Shown here piece after piece: positions 1 to 10,429 of a stretch of DNA of 64,000 nucleotides (the first letter of the stretch is position 1; each line of letters opens with the position of its first letter). Source of the DNA: Croceicoccus sp. (GTDB lineage Bacteria > Pseudomonadota > Alphaproteobacteria > Sphingomonadales > Sphingomonadaceae); the NCBI GenBank assembly GCA_002694745.1, contig NZMY01000029.1, positions 62,001-126,000 on the forward strand. The letters are read 5' to 3'. The notes below the pieces were generated by a model that did not search any database, had not been told where the DNA came from, and was given only the letters and a program-made list of their open reading frames with translations. A program made the translations under genes and the position numbers.

Positions 1-1074
1 CCGAAAGCGGTCGATCACCCAGGCCACCGGCCCTTCGAGCAGCGAGATCGAACTGGTGAGCGCGGCGAAGAAGATCAGCACGAAGAACGCAAGGCCGATC
101 AGCGAACCCGCCGGCATCTGCGAGAAGGCGACGGGCAGCGACTGGAACACCAGCACCGGCCCCGCCGCGGGATCGAGTCCCACCGCGAACACGATGGGAA
201 AGATCATCAGGCCCGACAGCAGGGCCACGCCCGTATCGGCCGCCGCGATCATGCCCGCGGTCGGCGCCAGCTTCACATCGTCGCCGACATAGGCGCCATA
301 GGTGATCAGCGCCGCGGAGCCGAGCGAGAGTGAGAACAGTGCCTGTCCCAGCGCCTCGTTCACCGCCGTAGGCGTCAGTTCGGAAAAATCGGGCGTGAAC
401 AGGAACGCCAGCGCCTGCGCGAATTCACCGGTGAACGCGCCATAGATCGTGATCGCGACCAGCAGCACGAAAAACGCGGGCATCAGCGTGCTGGCCGCCT
501 TTTCGATCCCGTCATGCACGCCCTTGGCGACGATCAGCACGGTGACCGCCATGAACGCCGTGTGCATCCCGATCATCATGCCGAGGTTGCCGAACAGCGA
601 ACCCATGCGGCCGGTGATGATTTCCTGCGTCTCGCCCGCGAAGGCAGTGCCGAACGGCGCGCCCGCGCCGATCGAGGAGGCGACGTCACCGATCATCACG
701 AAGACATAATACAGCGCCCAGCCCGCCACGACCGAATAGAAGGACAGGATGAGAAAGGCGGCGATGATCTCTATGCCGCCAAAGACCCGCCACTTGGTGG
801 ACACGCCCGATTTTTCGGCGACGCGCGCGATCGATCCGGCGGCATCCTCGCGCCCCGTGCGGCCGATCATCACTTCGGACAGGACCAGCGGCAGGCCGAT
901 CAGGAACACGCAGCCGATATAGACGAGAACGAAGGCACCGCCGCCATTCTCTCCCGCCAGGGTGGGAAAGCGCCAGATATTGCCCAATCCGACCGCCGCG
1001 CCGATCGCGGCGAGCAGGAATGCCGTCCGCGAGGACCAGCCCTGTTCACCGGCCTGTCCAGTCGCACCTGCCAT
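1..1074 (-). CDS. Sodium-dependent transporter, neurotransmitter:sodium symporter (SNF) family, C-terminus cut by window edge
   Basis: Not in the ORF track because it runs off the left edge; I read it by reverse-complementing from the ATG at 1074. The first 358 codons are open. Residues about 20-40 carry the family signature around helix 1 (AAVGLGNIWRFP followed by GENGGGAFVLVYI), the unwound region that binds Na+ and substrate in LeuT-type transporters. Several further hydrophobic segments follow, consistent with the 10-12 helix inner-membrane fold. The substrate, probably an amino acid or related compound, cannot be told from sequence. It is divergent from panB with about 140 bp between starts. 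Family assignment is secure; substrate is unknown. Confidence 0.93.
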   Translation of the reverse strand, partial: MAGATGQAGEQGWSSRTAFLLAAIGAAVGLGNIWRFPTLAGENGGGAFVLVYIGCVFLIGLPLVLSEVMIGRTGREDAAGSIARVAEKSGVSTKWRVFGGIEIIAAFLILSFYSVVAGWALYYVFVMIGDVASSIGAGAPFGTAFAGETQEIITGRMGSLFGNLGMMIGMHTAFMAVTVLIVAKGVHDGIEKAASTLMPAFFVLLVAITIYGAFTGEFAQALAFLFTPDFSELTPTAVNEALGQALFSLSLGSAALITYGAYVGDDVKLAPTAGMIAAADTGVALLSGLMIFPIVFAVGLDPAAGPVLVFQSLPVAFSQMPAGSLIGLAFFVLIFFAALTSSISLLEGPVAWVIDRFR

Positions 1075-1178
1075 TCATCCCTCCGTTTCATCTGTAACCG
1101 GCCTGACTTATAGACACGAAACGCCCGCTGGAAACCCGCTGTCTGGCGTGCGTCCACATTGCGCCCCCTCTGGCGGAC

Positions 1179-1207
1179 TTTCCAGCGCGGTGCTCGCCCG
1201 CTAGAAC
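1179..1207 (+). promoter_or_regulatory. Candidate promoter giving a leaderless panB mRNA
   Basis: TTTCCA, 17 bp, then TAGAAC ending 7 nt before the panB ATG. No Shine-Dalgarno sequence precedes that ATG, so transcription would begin at or next to the start codon. The -35 matches the consensus at 4 of 6 positions. Inference from spacing only. Confidence 0.4.
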
Positions 1208-1214
1208 GCGGGTC

Positions 1215-2084
1215 ATGTCCACGACCTTTCAGCTCGACACCGCGACCAGCCGCGCCAATCCCACCCCCGCCCCGATGAAGCGCCTGACCGTGCCCAAGGT
1301 GATGCAGCGCAAGAAGGACGGGGTGACCGAAGAACCGCTGGTGATGCTGACGGCCTATACCGCGCGGATGGCACAGTTGCTGGATCCGCATTGCGATATC
1401 CTGCTGGTAGGGGACTCGCTGGGGCAGGTGATATATGGCCTGCCCTCCACGCTTCCCGTGACGCTCGACATGATGGCGGCGCATGGCGCGGCGGTGGTGC
1501 GGGGATCGTATCACTCGCTGGTCGTGATCGACATGCCGTTCGGCAGCTATGAAGCGTCGCCGCAGCAGGCATTCGAAAGCGCCAGCCGGATCATGGCCGA
1601 AACCGGCGCGGCGGCGGTCAAGCTGGAAGGCGGTGTCGCCATGGCCGAGACGATCAGCTTCCTCTCGCAGCGCGGCATTCCCGTGATGGGGCATGTCGGC
1701 CTGACGCCTCAGGCGGTGAACGCGCTTGGCGGATATATGGCGCGGGGCCGCAGCGAGGCGGAGGAAGCGCGCATCGTCGCGGACGGCAAGGCGGCGGCGG
1801 ACGCCGGCGCGTTCGCCGTGGTGATCGAAGGCGTGGTCGAGGATATCGCCATCGCGCTGACCGAGCAGCTCTCGATCCCGACCATCGGCATCGGCGGTTC
1901 GGCCCGCTGCGACGGACAGGTCCTGGTCGCCGAGGACATGCTGGGCATGTTCGAGCGCACGCCCCGCTTCGTCAAACGCTACAACGATATCGCCAGCGTC
2001 ATATCGGACACGGCGGCGGAATATGCGGCCGACGTACGCTCTCGCCGGTTTCCGGGGGACGAGCAGGTGTACAAGGCGAAATAG
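1215..2084 (+). CDS. panB: 3-methyl-2-oxobutanoate hydroxymethyltransferase
   Basis: Cytoplasmic enzyme of pantothenate and coenzyme A synthesis; transfers the hydroxymethyl group of 5,10-methylene-tetrahydrofolate to 2-oxoisovalerate to give ketopantoate. The 289 aa length fits the family (about 265-290). Visible family blocks are [17 protein letters not shown] near residue 60, which holds a metal-binding Asp, the [10 protein letters not shown] stretch, AAAVKLEGG and [14 protein letters not shown] in the C-terminal half. The first 20 residues are poorly conserved, so translation could also begin at the ATG at 1275 (MKRLTVPK). It stands alone without panC. Possible leaderless expression is noted separately. 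Confidence 0.95.
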   Translation: MSTTFQLDTATSRANPTPAPMKRLTVPKVMQRKKDGVTEEPLVMLTAYTARMAQLLDPHCDILLVGDSLGQVIYGLPSTLPVTLDMMAAHGAAVVRGSYHSLVVIDMPFGSYEASPQQAFESASRIMAETGAAAVKLEGGVAMAETISFLSQRGIPVMGHVGLTPQAVNALGGYMARGRSEAEEARIVADGKAAADAGAFAVVIEGVVEDIAIALTEQLSIPTIGIGGSARCDGQVLVAEDMLGMFERTPRFVKRYNDIASVISDTAAEYAADVRSRRFPGDEQVYKAK

Positions 2085-2209
2085 GCGCTGCCTGCGGCCT
2101 GCCGCCAAATCTTCAAATTCGTATCAATTCGTTAGGATTGCCTGAATTCTGCCGCTAAGCTGACGGTCCGCCGGGCGCCGGGCGCTTGGCGAGGCTGTAG
2201 GAGGATACG

Positions 2210-2887
2210 ATGAAAGGCATGATGAAGCTGGTGCTGACTGGCTGTTTTCTGGCGAGTGCACCTCTGGGCTGGCAGGCCATGGCGCAGATCATGAGCAGCG
2301 ATGTCCGGTTTCCGTCCGGATCGACCGGCACGACCCTGTCGGGCAGCATCACGGGCGACCAGATCAGGGATTATGTCGTGCGCGCCAATGAAGGTCAGGT
2401 CATGTCGGTCCGGATGAGCGGATCGGAGATCGTGCATTTCAACGTCCTTCCGCCCGGTAGCGATAACGAGGCGATCTTCATCGGCAGCACCGAAGGGGAC
2501 AGTTTCTCGGGCACGCTGGGCGCCTCGGGGGCCTACAAGATTCGGGTCTACCAGATGCGGTCGACGGCGCGGCGCGGTGAAAGCGGTTCGTTCAACCTGT
2601 CCATCTCGGTCACCGGAAGCGGCCATGCGGCTGGCGGTTCCCATGCAGGACACGGCGCGACCGGATCGCATGCAGGCAGCATTTCGGGCATTCAGGGGAT
2701 GGACGGCGTTGCGGCGTTCGACGAACTGATGGCGCGCGGTTTCACCAATGTGGACTCGTTCTCTTCCGGGGATACGCTTTACGGCATCTATTATTATACG
2801 GCTTCGAGGCTGTGCGTGCAGACGACCTCGGCCGATGGCAGGATTCTCGATATTCGCGATATCGAAACTCATCCCAAGTGTCGCTGA
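2210..2887 (+). CDS. Secreted protein of unknown function with beta-rich N-terminal domain
   Basis: 225 aa with a clear Sec signal peptide (Lys-rich start, hydrophobic run, cleavage near AMAQ at about residue 27) and a good ribosome binding site (TAGGAGGATACG) just before the ATG. Residues 30-140 look like a small beta-sandwich resembling pre-peptidase C-terminal type domains (segments such as DYVVRANEGQVMSVRM and GAYKIRVYQM). A Gly/His/Ser-rich linker (HAAGGSHAGHGATGSHAG) leads to a C-terminal region with two cysteines (LCVQTT, HPKCR) that could form a disulfide in the periplasm. No catalytic motif was recognised; the domain resemblance is tentative. Confidence 0.8.
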   Translation: MKGMMKLVLTGCFLASAPLGWQAMAQIMSSDVRFPSGSTGTTLSGSITGDQIRDYVVRANEGQVMSVRMSGSEIVHFNVLPPGSDNEAIFIGSTEGDSFSGTLGASGAYKIRVYQMRSTARRGESGSFNLSISVTGSGHAAGGSHAGHGATGSHAGSISGIQGMDGVAAFDELMARGFTNVDSFSSGDTLYGIYYYTASRLCVQTTSADGRILDIRDIETHPKCR

Positions 2888-2937
2888 CCCCTTCGAAAGC
2901 TTGAACCGATCGGGAAGGATTGCGATCGCTCCCGATC

Positions 2938-3474
2938 ATGACCCACCGCCTGTTCGTCGCCATAAAGCCCCCGCAAGACGTGCTCGATATTCTGATCGAC
3001 ACGATGGAGGGGATCGACAACGCCCGCTGGCAGTCGGAGGAGCAGTTGCACCTGACCTTGCGCTTTGTGGGTGAGGTCGACACGCCGCAAGCAAATGATC
3101 TTGCCGATGGCCTGAGCGCCGTTCGTTTTGAGCGGTTCGATCTGCAAATCGCGGGCGTCGGCCATTTCGAGAAGAAGGGGCGGCCCCATACGCTGTGGGC
3201 GGGCATCGGTCCCTCGCCTGCCCTGGCCATGCTTCAAAAGAAGATCGAAAGCGTTTGCCGGTCCGTCGGCCTGCCGGCGGAAACGCGCGTTTTCGCGCCG
3301 CATATCACTCTGGCGAGGCTGTCGGGGTCCGCTGGGCCGATCGCACCCTTTCTTGCGGCCCACGCATCGCTGCGATGCGCGCCATTCACGGTCGAGCGAT
3401 TCATGCTTTTCGAGAGCACCTTGTCGACCAAGGGTGCGCATTACGATCCGGTTGTCGCCTATCCCCTGCGCTAG
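2938..3474 (+). CDS. thpR: RNA 2',3'-cyclic phosphodiesterase (2H family)
   Basis: About 178 aa. The two HxTx motifs that define the 2H phosphoesterase superfamily are both present: HLTL (about residue 40) and HITL (about residue 124), with the family opening RLFVAIKPP at the N-terminus. ThpR enzymes hydrolyse 2',3'-cyclic phosphate on RNA ends; the in vivo role is unclear. The ORF track begins at a TTG (2920); I prefer the ATG at 2938 because it gives the usual short N-terminus, although the nearest AAGGA sits rather far upstream. It converges on the btuD-like gene and their stop codons share the four bases CTAG. Confidence 0.88.
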   Translation: MTHRLFVAIKPPQDVLDILIDTMEGIDNARWQSEEQLHLTLRFVGEVDTPQANDLADGLSAVRFERFDLQIAGVGHFEKKGRPHTLWAGIGPSPALAMLQKKIESVCRSVGLPAETRVFAPHITLARLSGSAGPIAPFLAAHASLRCAPFTVERFMLFESTLSTKGAHYDPVVAYPLR

Positions 3475-4235
3475 ACCAGCAGCGCCTGCGAACCGCGGTC
3501 GCCAATCCAGCGTACACTCGCGTTCCAGACTCGGGCGATCAACTCCTCGTTGAGCGCTTCCCGGGGAGCCGCGTCGGCCGCGACCCTGCCCTTGTCGAGG
3601 ACGATGACCCTGTCGGCGTGATTCATCGCCAGCGCCAGATCGTGCATGACGACCGCAAGCGCGCGCCCACGCGCGGCCTGCTCCTTCATGAGCCGCACCA
3701 GATCAGCGGCATGCCCGATATCGAGGCTGGCGAAAGGTTCATCGGCGAGGATGTACTGCGGTTCGCCCGCCAGGACCCGCGCCATCATCGCACGGGCTTT
3801 CTCCCCGCCCGATAGTCGCGAAACGGGCCGGTCCGCCAATGGCTCAAGCTGCATGTCGGCGATGGCCTTTTCGATTGCGGCCAGATCGGCCTCTTTTCCG
3901 GCGCGCACGGGACGGCCCGGCACGGCGCGCCATGGCAGCCTGCCAAGGCCGACAAGGGTCCGGACATCGACATCCCAGGCGGCTTCCGATTGCTGCGGGA
4001 GAAAGCCGATCACGCGGGCTCGCTCTCGCGGCTGGAATTCGGCAAGTGGCCGGCCGTTCACGTCGATCTCGCCCCCGGCTGGGCTGACCAGCCCTGCCAG
4101 CGCCATCAGCAAGGTTGATTTTCCAGCGCCGTTCGGGCCGCAGATAGCCGTCACTTCGCCCGGCCGGATGACGCAACTGGCGCCAGCGACCACAGGTGAT
4201 CCGCCACGCACGACGGTCATGTTGCTGCCCCGCAT
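3471..4235 (-). CDS. btuD: ABC transporter ATP-binding protein, cobalamin uptake (BtuD-like)
   Basis: About 254 aa ATPase of a type II ABC importer. Walker A GPNGAGKSTLL (near residue 35), signature motif LSGGEKARAMMARVL, Walker B YILADEPFASLD and the switch His in VVMHDLALAMNHADRV are all present. Related to the FecE/HmuV/BtuD group; the riboswitch and btuB at the head of the operon argue for cobalamin rather than heme or siderophore. The ATG at 4235 overlaps the upstream permease stop (TGATG); a GTG at 4238 is an alternative. It is last in the btuB-btuF-btuC-btuD operon. Confidence 0.88.
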   Translation of the reverse strand: MRGSNMTVVRGGSPVVAGASCVIRPGEVTAICGPNGAGKSTLLMALAGLVSPAGGEIDVNGRPLAEFQPRERARVIGFLPQQSEAAWDVDVRTLVGLGRLPWRAVPGRPVRAGKEADLAAIEKAIADMQLEPLADRPVSRLSGGEKARAMMARVLAGEPQYILADEPFASLDIGHAADLVRLMKEQAARGRALAVVMHDLALAMNHADRVIVLDKGRVAADAAPREALNEELIARVWNASVRWIGDRGSQALLV

Positions 4236-5194
4236 CACGCCAGTTGCCGCCGCAAGCGAAGCAGGAGTGCAAGGAAGAACGGCGCGCCCAGCAGCGACAA
4301 TGCAATGCCGAGACGCAGCTCGCCGGCCACGGGAGCGAGGCGGCAGAAAATATCGGCCACGAGCACGAGCAAGGCCCCAGCCAATGCACTAGGAACGAGC
4401 AGGCTGGACGGTCGCCGGTCGGTGAAAGGCCGGCCGAGATGGGGGACCATGAGCCCGACGAAGCCGACGATGCCTGCCACTGCCACGCCGGCCCCAATGG
4501 TCAGGCCGATGCCGATGACGATGGCCCATTGCAGGCGGCGCGCCTCGACTCCCAGCGAGAGGGCGGCCTCTTCGCCCAGCATCATCGCATCGAGCGAAGG
4601 GCCGCACGCCCACAGAACGATCAATCCGGCCAGGGTCAGGGGCGCCGCGATCCAGACATCGCTCCAGCTACGGTCGATGAGCGCGCCCATGAGCCAGGTC
4701 ACGATTTCGGACATGGCGAAGGGATTGGGCGACAGGCTGATGGCAAGGCTGGTCAGCGTTCCGGCAAGGCTTGCGATCATCAGGCCCGCAAGCGTGAACA
4801 GAGCGATGCCGCCCGTCCGCCCCGCGATCAGGGCCAGCAGCGCCATGGCGCCCCCTGCGCCCAGCAAGGCAAAGGCGGGCAGCATGAACGGAATGGCGGC
4901 GAGGCCCAGAAACAGGGCCATCACCGCCCCGAATGCCGCGCCGGGCGCGATGCCGAACAGGCCGGGATCGGCCAGCGGATTGCGCAGATATCCCTGCATG
5001 GCCGCTCCGGCCCCGCCAAGGCCTGCACCGATGATCAGCGCAAGAACGCTGCGCGGCAGGCGCAACTCGGCGAGGATGACCGACGCATTGGGCACCGGCT
5101 CGCTCCAGGGCACGATCCATATGCGTCCCGCGAGCAGGGACAGCGGCAAGGCAAGCGCGAGGGCCGCGATCAGAATGGCGGAAAGGCGAGTCAC
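4235..5194 (-). CDS. btuC: Cobalamin ABC transporter permease (BtuC/FecCD family)
   Basis: About 319 aa, hydrophobic throughout with around ten predicted membrane helices, as in BtuC. Family blocks visible are LRLPRSVLALIIGAGLGGAGAAMQ, NPLADPGLFGIAPGAA and the cytoplasmic coupling region GIVGFVGLMVPHLGR near the C-terminus. The ORF track extends 22 codons upstream; I choose the GTG at 5194 because GGAGGG lies about nine bases before it and it overlaps the btuF stop as GTGA, the usual translational-coupling arrangement. It forms the membrane channel for the downstream ATPase. Confidence 0.9.
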   Translation of the reverse strand: MTRLSAILIAALALALPLSLLAGRIWIVPWSEPVPNASVILAELRLPRSVLALIIGAGLGGAGAAMQGYLRNPLADPGLFGIAPGAAFGAVMALFLGLAAIPFMLPAFALLGAGGAMALLALIAGRTGGIALFTLAGLMIASLAGTLTSLAISLSPNPFAMSEIVTWLMGALIDRSWSDVWIAAPLTLAGLIVLWACGPSLDAMMLGEEAALSLGVEARRLQWAIVIGIGLTIGAGVAVAGIVGFVGLMVPHLGRPFTDRRPSSLLVPSALAGALLVLVADIFCRLAPVAGELRLGIALSLLGAPFFLALLLRLRRQLA

Positions 5195-6024
5195 GAAGCG
5201 CTCTCCCTCCTGATATCCTGCAAGCGGCGCAGGGCCCGTGGGATCGTCGGACCGCCGCAAAACAGAAGCGTGGGATCCAGCTTGAACCGCCTCGTAGCCG
5301 AAAGTGAGCCGAGAGCGGGATGATGCAGTTTCCGGTTTTCCTCTTCCGGACCCGAACCAGCGACAAGCATGAGCGGCGGGGGATCAGCAAGCACCTGTTC
5401 CAGCGGCAGGACGGTGCCCTGCCCCAACCCGCGACCCGCGCTCCAATTGGTGAAGCCGCTGTGACCGAGCAGGTCGCTGATGAGCGTCTGTTCCCCGGGA
5501 ACGAGGCCGCCCGTCTGCCACACGAGCGCGGCCATTTCGGGCTCGCCTGAACGCGCGGCTTCGTGAACCGCCTTTTCGATCCGGCCAACAAGGCGTTCAC
5601 CCGCCCGCTGTTCATGCGCCACCGATGCAAGCTGGCGGATCTGCCGGATGGAATCGTCGATGCTGGCGATGCCCCCCGTCTTGATCACCGGAATGCCCAT
5701 TTCGCGCAGCGCGTTTTCGGTCGCGGGCGGCAGAAACGTACTGGCGACGACGATGTCGGGATCGAAGGCCGCCACATCCTCGGCGTTACCCGATACCGCC
5801 GGGAACCGGGACGCGAAATCCTGCGGCATCGAGGAACCCGCAGGATCGTGGCTGTAGTGGGAAATGGCCGCGAGATGGTCTGGCGCTATATCGGCGAGGA
5901 TCGCGTCCGCGCACGGATTCATCGAGACGATCACAGGGTATGACCCGGATCGCGAGGCGGGGGCAGGCGTACAGGCGGCCAGCATCGCTGCCCCCACCCA
6001 CACGGCTGCCACCCTGCCGATCAT
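5191..6024 (-). CDS. btuF: Cobalamin-binding lipoprotein (BtuF-like substrate-binding protein)
   Basis: 277 aa. Starts with a lipoprotein signal peptide ending in the lipobox LAAC (Cys about residue 18), so the protein is probably anchored rather than free in the periplasm as E. coli BtuF is. The rest resembles class III binding proteins: VIVSMNPCADAIL at the start of lobe 1, FDPDIVVAST, and a long inter-lobe helix region with QIRQLASV. It would hand cobalamin to the BtuC/BtuD pair encoded next. Its start overlaps the btuB stop by one base (TGATG), and its stop overlaps btuC. Confidence 0.87.
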   Translation of the reverse strand: MIGRVAAVWVGAAMLAACTPAPASRSGSYPVIVSMNPCADAILADIAPDHLAAISHYSHDPAGSSMPQDFASRFPAVSGNAEDVAAFDPDIVVASTFLPPATENALREMGIPVIKTGGIASIDDSIRQIRQLASVAHEQRAGERLVGRIEKAVHEAARSGEPEMAALVWQTGGLVPGEQTLISDLLGHSGFTNWSAGRGLGQGTVLPLEQVLADPPPLMLVAGSGPEEENRKLHHPALGSLSATRRFKLDPTLLFCGGPTIPRALRRLQDIRRESAS

Positions 6025-7871
6025 CAGATCCTTACCCGTGCCCCGCCATAGGCCGCGGCGCCGCCGGAATTATAGCCCGCGACGGTCTGGTAACCCGCAT
6101 CGAACAGGTTCTCTACCCGGCCGAACAGTTCCAGCCGCTCTCCGATCGGAAGCGATGCGCGCAAATCGACGGTCACATAGCCGTCCAGCCGCACGGCATT
6201 GCCGCGATCGTCGAAGCTGTCGCCGACGAGCCGCACGTCCGTTCCCAGCATCAGCCCTACCGGCGAGGCCCAGTCGATCATTGCCGTCAGGGCATTGTCG
6301 GGTCGGCGATTGAGATCGTTGCCCTCAAAGCTGCCGCCGCTCGTCCGGTCCTCGGTATCGAGCAGGGAGTAGACGAGACCAAGGCGCAGGTTTTCGTCGG
6401 GACGCGCACCTAGTTCGATTTCGACACCCTGCGCGCGCGCCTTGCCGACATTATAATAGACATTTTCGGCGAGATCGAAGTCGATCAGGTTCGTGCTGTC
6501 CCGCCGGAACAGGGACAGCGCGGCGAAGAAGGGGCCGTCGCGGCTGCCCTTCTCGATTCCCACGTCATATCCCTCGCTCCGCTCTGGAGAGAGATCGACG
6601 TCCCCGTAGAACGAATAGAGCTGATAGAGCGTCGGCGTCTTGAAGCCTTCGCCATAGGACGCGCGGAGACGCAGACCCGACCCGAGAGCGAGCGCGCCAT
6701 TTGCGCCGAACGTCCACTCGCCGCCAAACAGCTGGTGGTCGTCATATCGAGCACCTGCCGCAAGCGTCACAGCAGACTGCGTCCACGAGAGTTGGCCGTG
6801 CCCGCTGGTCAGCGTGGTCGAGCGGTCGCTGCCGGAGTCCTCGAATTCGTACCATTCGCGCGCGGCGCCGAAATCGACACCCAGCGATTCCGTGAAGTCG
6901 AGCCGGCCGAACAATTCGGCACGCTCCAGCCCGCCCTTGGTCTCATAGGGGAAATCGCCATAGCTCTCGCCCGTGTAGAGCCGCGTCGTGTCCGAGATGG
7001 CATAGCCGCCCCGCAGGTTCAGACTGTCGCCATTGTATTCGGCGCCGATGCGTCCCGAATATTCCTCGGTATCCTGCAGATCGTCAGTGTCGGCGAAGGC
7101 ATAGAACGGAGCGGGGTAGCCGTCCTGCTCCAGCCGCCCATCGGCGTATCGACCGTTCGCAGTCAGCGACAGACTGTCGTTCAGCCAGAAACGACCGCGC
7201 CCCGCCAGTTGCCATTGCCTGAAACCGTCATCCTCATCGCCAGTGCTGGCGGCGCTGAAGCCATCGGTGTCGTAATAGCTCCCGGTCAGCCCTGCCTCCA
7301 AACGATCCGTCACGACGCCGCCCGAAAGCGTCGCATAGCCGGTGTCGAATGCGCCATATTCCGCGCTGGCCGAAAGCCCGTCGACCTGCCGCGTGGTGAG
7401 GTTCATCACCCCGCCCATCGCGTCCGATCCCCAGATGACGGAATTGGGTCCGCGAAGGAGTTCGATGCGCTCGACACTGCCTGCGAGAATATTGGCGAAA
7501 TCGAACCCGCCGCCGGGCGCGGCGACGTCGTTCACCTTCACCCCGTCGATCAGCACCAGCAATTGTTCTGAAGCCGCTCCGCGAACGCGGACGCCCGTGA
7601 ACGATCCCGAAGGACCGTTCCGGCTGATCGTGACGCCGGGGAGACGGCGCAGGACCCTGGCCAGATCGGCCCCCTGCACGGCCTGGATTTCAGGCAGTTC
7701 GATGATGGATACAGGCTGTCCGGTATCCTCGACCGACAATTCGAGGCCGGTCGCGGTCACCGTAATCGGCTCAGCGCGCTCGTTCAACATGACGATTTGG
7801 TCCGTATCCTGCGCGGCGGCCGGAGACGCGATGGCAAGTGCGGATGTGGCAAGGCAAAAAATTCGACGCAT
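6024..7871 (-). CDS. btuB: TonB-dependent outer-membrane cobalamin receptor (BtuB-like)
   Basis: 615 aa, the size of E. coli BtuB (614). Signal peptide ends near AAAQD at residue 21. A TonB-box-like EPITVTATG is followed by a plug domain (LARVLRRLPGVTI, VRVRGAASEQLLVLIDG, VERIELLRGPNSVIWGSDAMGG) and a 22-strand-type barrel that ends in the aromatic-poor but typical GGARVRI. First gene of the operon and preceded by a cobalamin riboswitch, which fixes the substrate class. It imports B12 across the outer membrane at the expense of TonB-coupled proton motive force. Confidence 0.93.
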   Translation of the reverse strand: MRRIFCLATSALAIASPAAAQDTDQIVMLNERAEPITVTATGLELSVEDTGQPVSIIELPEIQAVQGADLARVLRRLPGVTISRNGPSGSFTGVRVRGAASEQLLVLIDGVKVNDVAAPGGGFDFANILAGSVERIELLRGPNSVIWGSDAMGGVMNLTTRQVDGLSASAEYGAFDTGYATLSGGVVTDRLEAGLTGSYYDTDGFSAASTGDEDDGFRQWQLAGRGRFWLNDSLSLTANGRYADGRLEQDGYPAPFYAFADTDDLQDTEEYSGRIGAEYNGDSLNLRGGYAISDTTRLYTGESYGDFPYETKGGLERAELFGRLDFTESLGVDFGAAREWYEFEDSGSDRSTTLTSGHGQLSWTQSAVTLAAGARYDDHQLFGGEWTFGANGALALGSGLRLRASYGEGFKTPTLYQLYSFYGDVDLSPERSEGYDVGIEKGSRDGPFFAALSLFRRDSTNLIDFDLAENVYYNVGKARAQGVEIELGARPDENLRLGLVYSLLDTEDRTSGGSFEGNDLNRRPDNALTAMIDWASPVGLMLGTDVRLVGDSFDDRGNAVRLDGYVTVDLRASLPIGERLELFGRVENLFDAGYQTVAGYNSGGAAAYGGARVRI

Positions 7872-9386
<1,515 letters not shown>

Positions 9387-9395
9387 AACTCATTC

Positions 9396-9417
9396 CGGGC
9401 GACCTGCATGTCGCCCG
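9396..9417 (+). other. Perfect 8-bp hairpin between mdh and sucD
   Basis: CGGGCGAC, a six-base loop, then GTCGCCCG, starting ten bases after the mdh stop. No T-run follows, so it is not an ordinary intrinsic terminator; it may stabilise or mark the mRNA end of mdh. Confidence 0.75.
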
Positions 9418-9442
9418 CCCCTCCCGACAAGGAGAGCGTTTA

Positions 9443-10333
9443 ATGTCCATTCTCGTCGACAAGAATACCAAGGTCATCACCCAGGGCATGACCGGATCGA
9501 CCGGCACGTTCCACACCGAACAGGCGCTGGCCTATGGCACGCAGATGGTCGCGGGCGTAACCCCCGGCAAGGGCGGCACCACCCACATCGGCCTGCCGAA
9601 CTATAACACGGTTGCCGAAGCCAAGGCCGCGACCGGCGCGACCGCTTCGTGCATCTATGTGCCGCCGCCGTTCGCAGCAGACTCCATTCTCGAGGCGATC
9701 GATGCCGAGATGGAACTGATCGTCGCCATCACCGAAGGAATTCCCGTCCTCGACATGGTGCGCGTTAAGCGCGCGCTGCAGGGTTCGAAGTCGCGCCTGA
9801 TCGGCCCGAACTGCCCCGGTGTCCTGACCCCCGGCGAATGCAAGATCGGCATCATGCCCGGCTCCATCTTCAAGAAGGGTTCGGTCGGTGTCGTATCGCG
9901 TTCCGGCACGCTGACCTATGAGGCGGTGTTCCAGACCACCAATATCGGCCTTGGCCAGACCACCGCGGTCGGCATCGGCGGCGACCCGGTCAACGGCACC
10001 AATTTCATCGACGTGCTCGAACTCTTCCTTGCGGACGACGAGACCAAGTCGATCATCATGATCGGCGAAATCGGCGGCAGCGCCGAGGAAGAAGCGGCGC
10101 AGTTCCTGAAGGACGAAGCCAAGCGTGGCCGCAAGAAGCCGATGGTCGGCTTCATCGCGGGCCGCACGGCGCCTCCGGGCCGCCGCATGGGCCATGCGGG
10201 CGCCATCGTCTCGGGTGGCCAGGGCGGCGCCGAGGACAAGATCGCGGCGATGGAAGAGGCAGGCGTCCGCGTCTCGCCCTCGCCCTCGCTGCTGGGCGAA
10301 ACGCTGGACGGGCTCCTCAAGGAACTCGCCTGA
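9443..10333 (+). CDS. sucD: Succinate-CoA ligase alpha subunit
   Basis: 296 aa, the family length. The alpha subunit binds CoA and carries the phosphorylated histidine; the conserved [17 protein letters not shown] block with that His is at about residues 248-264, and the N-terminal CoA-binding Rossmann region ([16 protein letters not shown]) is intact. Ribosome binding site AAGGAGA upstream. Its obligate partner, the beta subunit sucC, is not adjacent nor elsewhere in the window; it must be encoded at another locus. Confidence 0.97.
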   Translation: MSILVDKNTKVITQGMTGSTGTFHTEQALAYGTQMVAGVTPGKGGTTHIGLPNYNTVAEAKAATGATASCIYVPPPFAADSILEAIDAEMELIVAITEGIPVLDMVRVKRALQGSKSRLIGPNCPGVLTPGECKIGIMPGSIFKKGSVGVVSRSGTLTYEAVFQTTNIGLGQTTAVGIGGDPVNGTNFIDVLELFLADDETKSIIMIGEIGGSAEEEAAQFLKDEAKRGRKKPMVGFIAGRTAPPGRRMGHAGAIVSGGQGGAEDKIAAMEEAGVRVSPSPSLLGETLDGLLKELA

Positions 10334-10341
10334 TCCTGATC

Positions 10342-10382
10342 CCGCGAACCGCCTTTCTTGGGGAGGGAAAGGTGGTTCGCGG
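10342..10382 (+). other. 16-bp hairpin with one G-U pair between sucD and sucA
   Basis: Arms 10342-10357 and 10367-10382 are complementary over 16 positions with a single G-T opposition that becomes a G-U wobble in the plus-strand mRNA, and a nine-base loop. It begins nine bases after the sucD stop. There is no following T-run, so an mRNA processing or stabilising role fits better than termination inside the operon. Confidence 0.8.
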
Positions 10383-10429
10383 ATCTGAATACAAAGCCCG
10401 TTTGATCGGGCAGACACCGGAAGATACCC

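Noticed and set aside
900-2108. 402-aa minus-strand ORF
   Set aside because: Covers panB in antisense and the transporter in a wrong frame; the transporter frame beginning at 1074 is the coding one.
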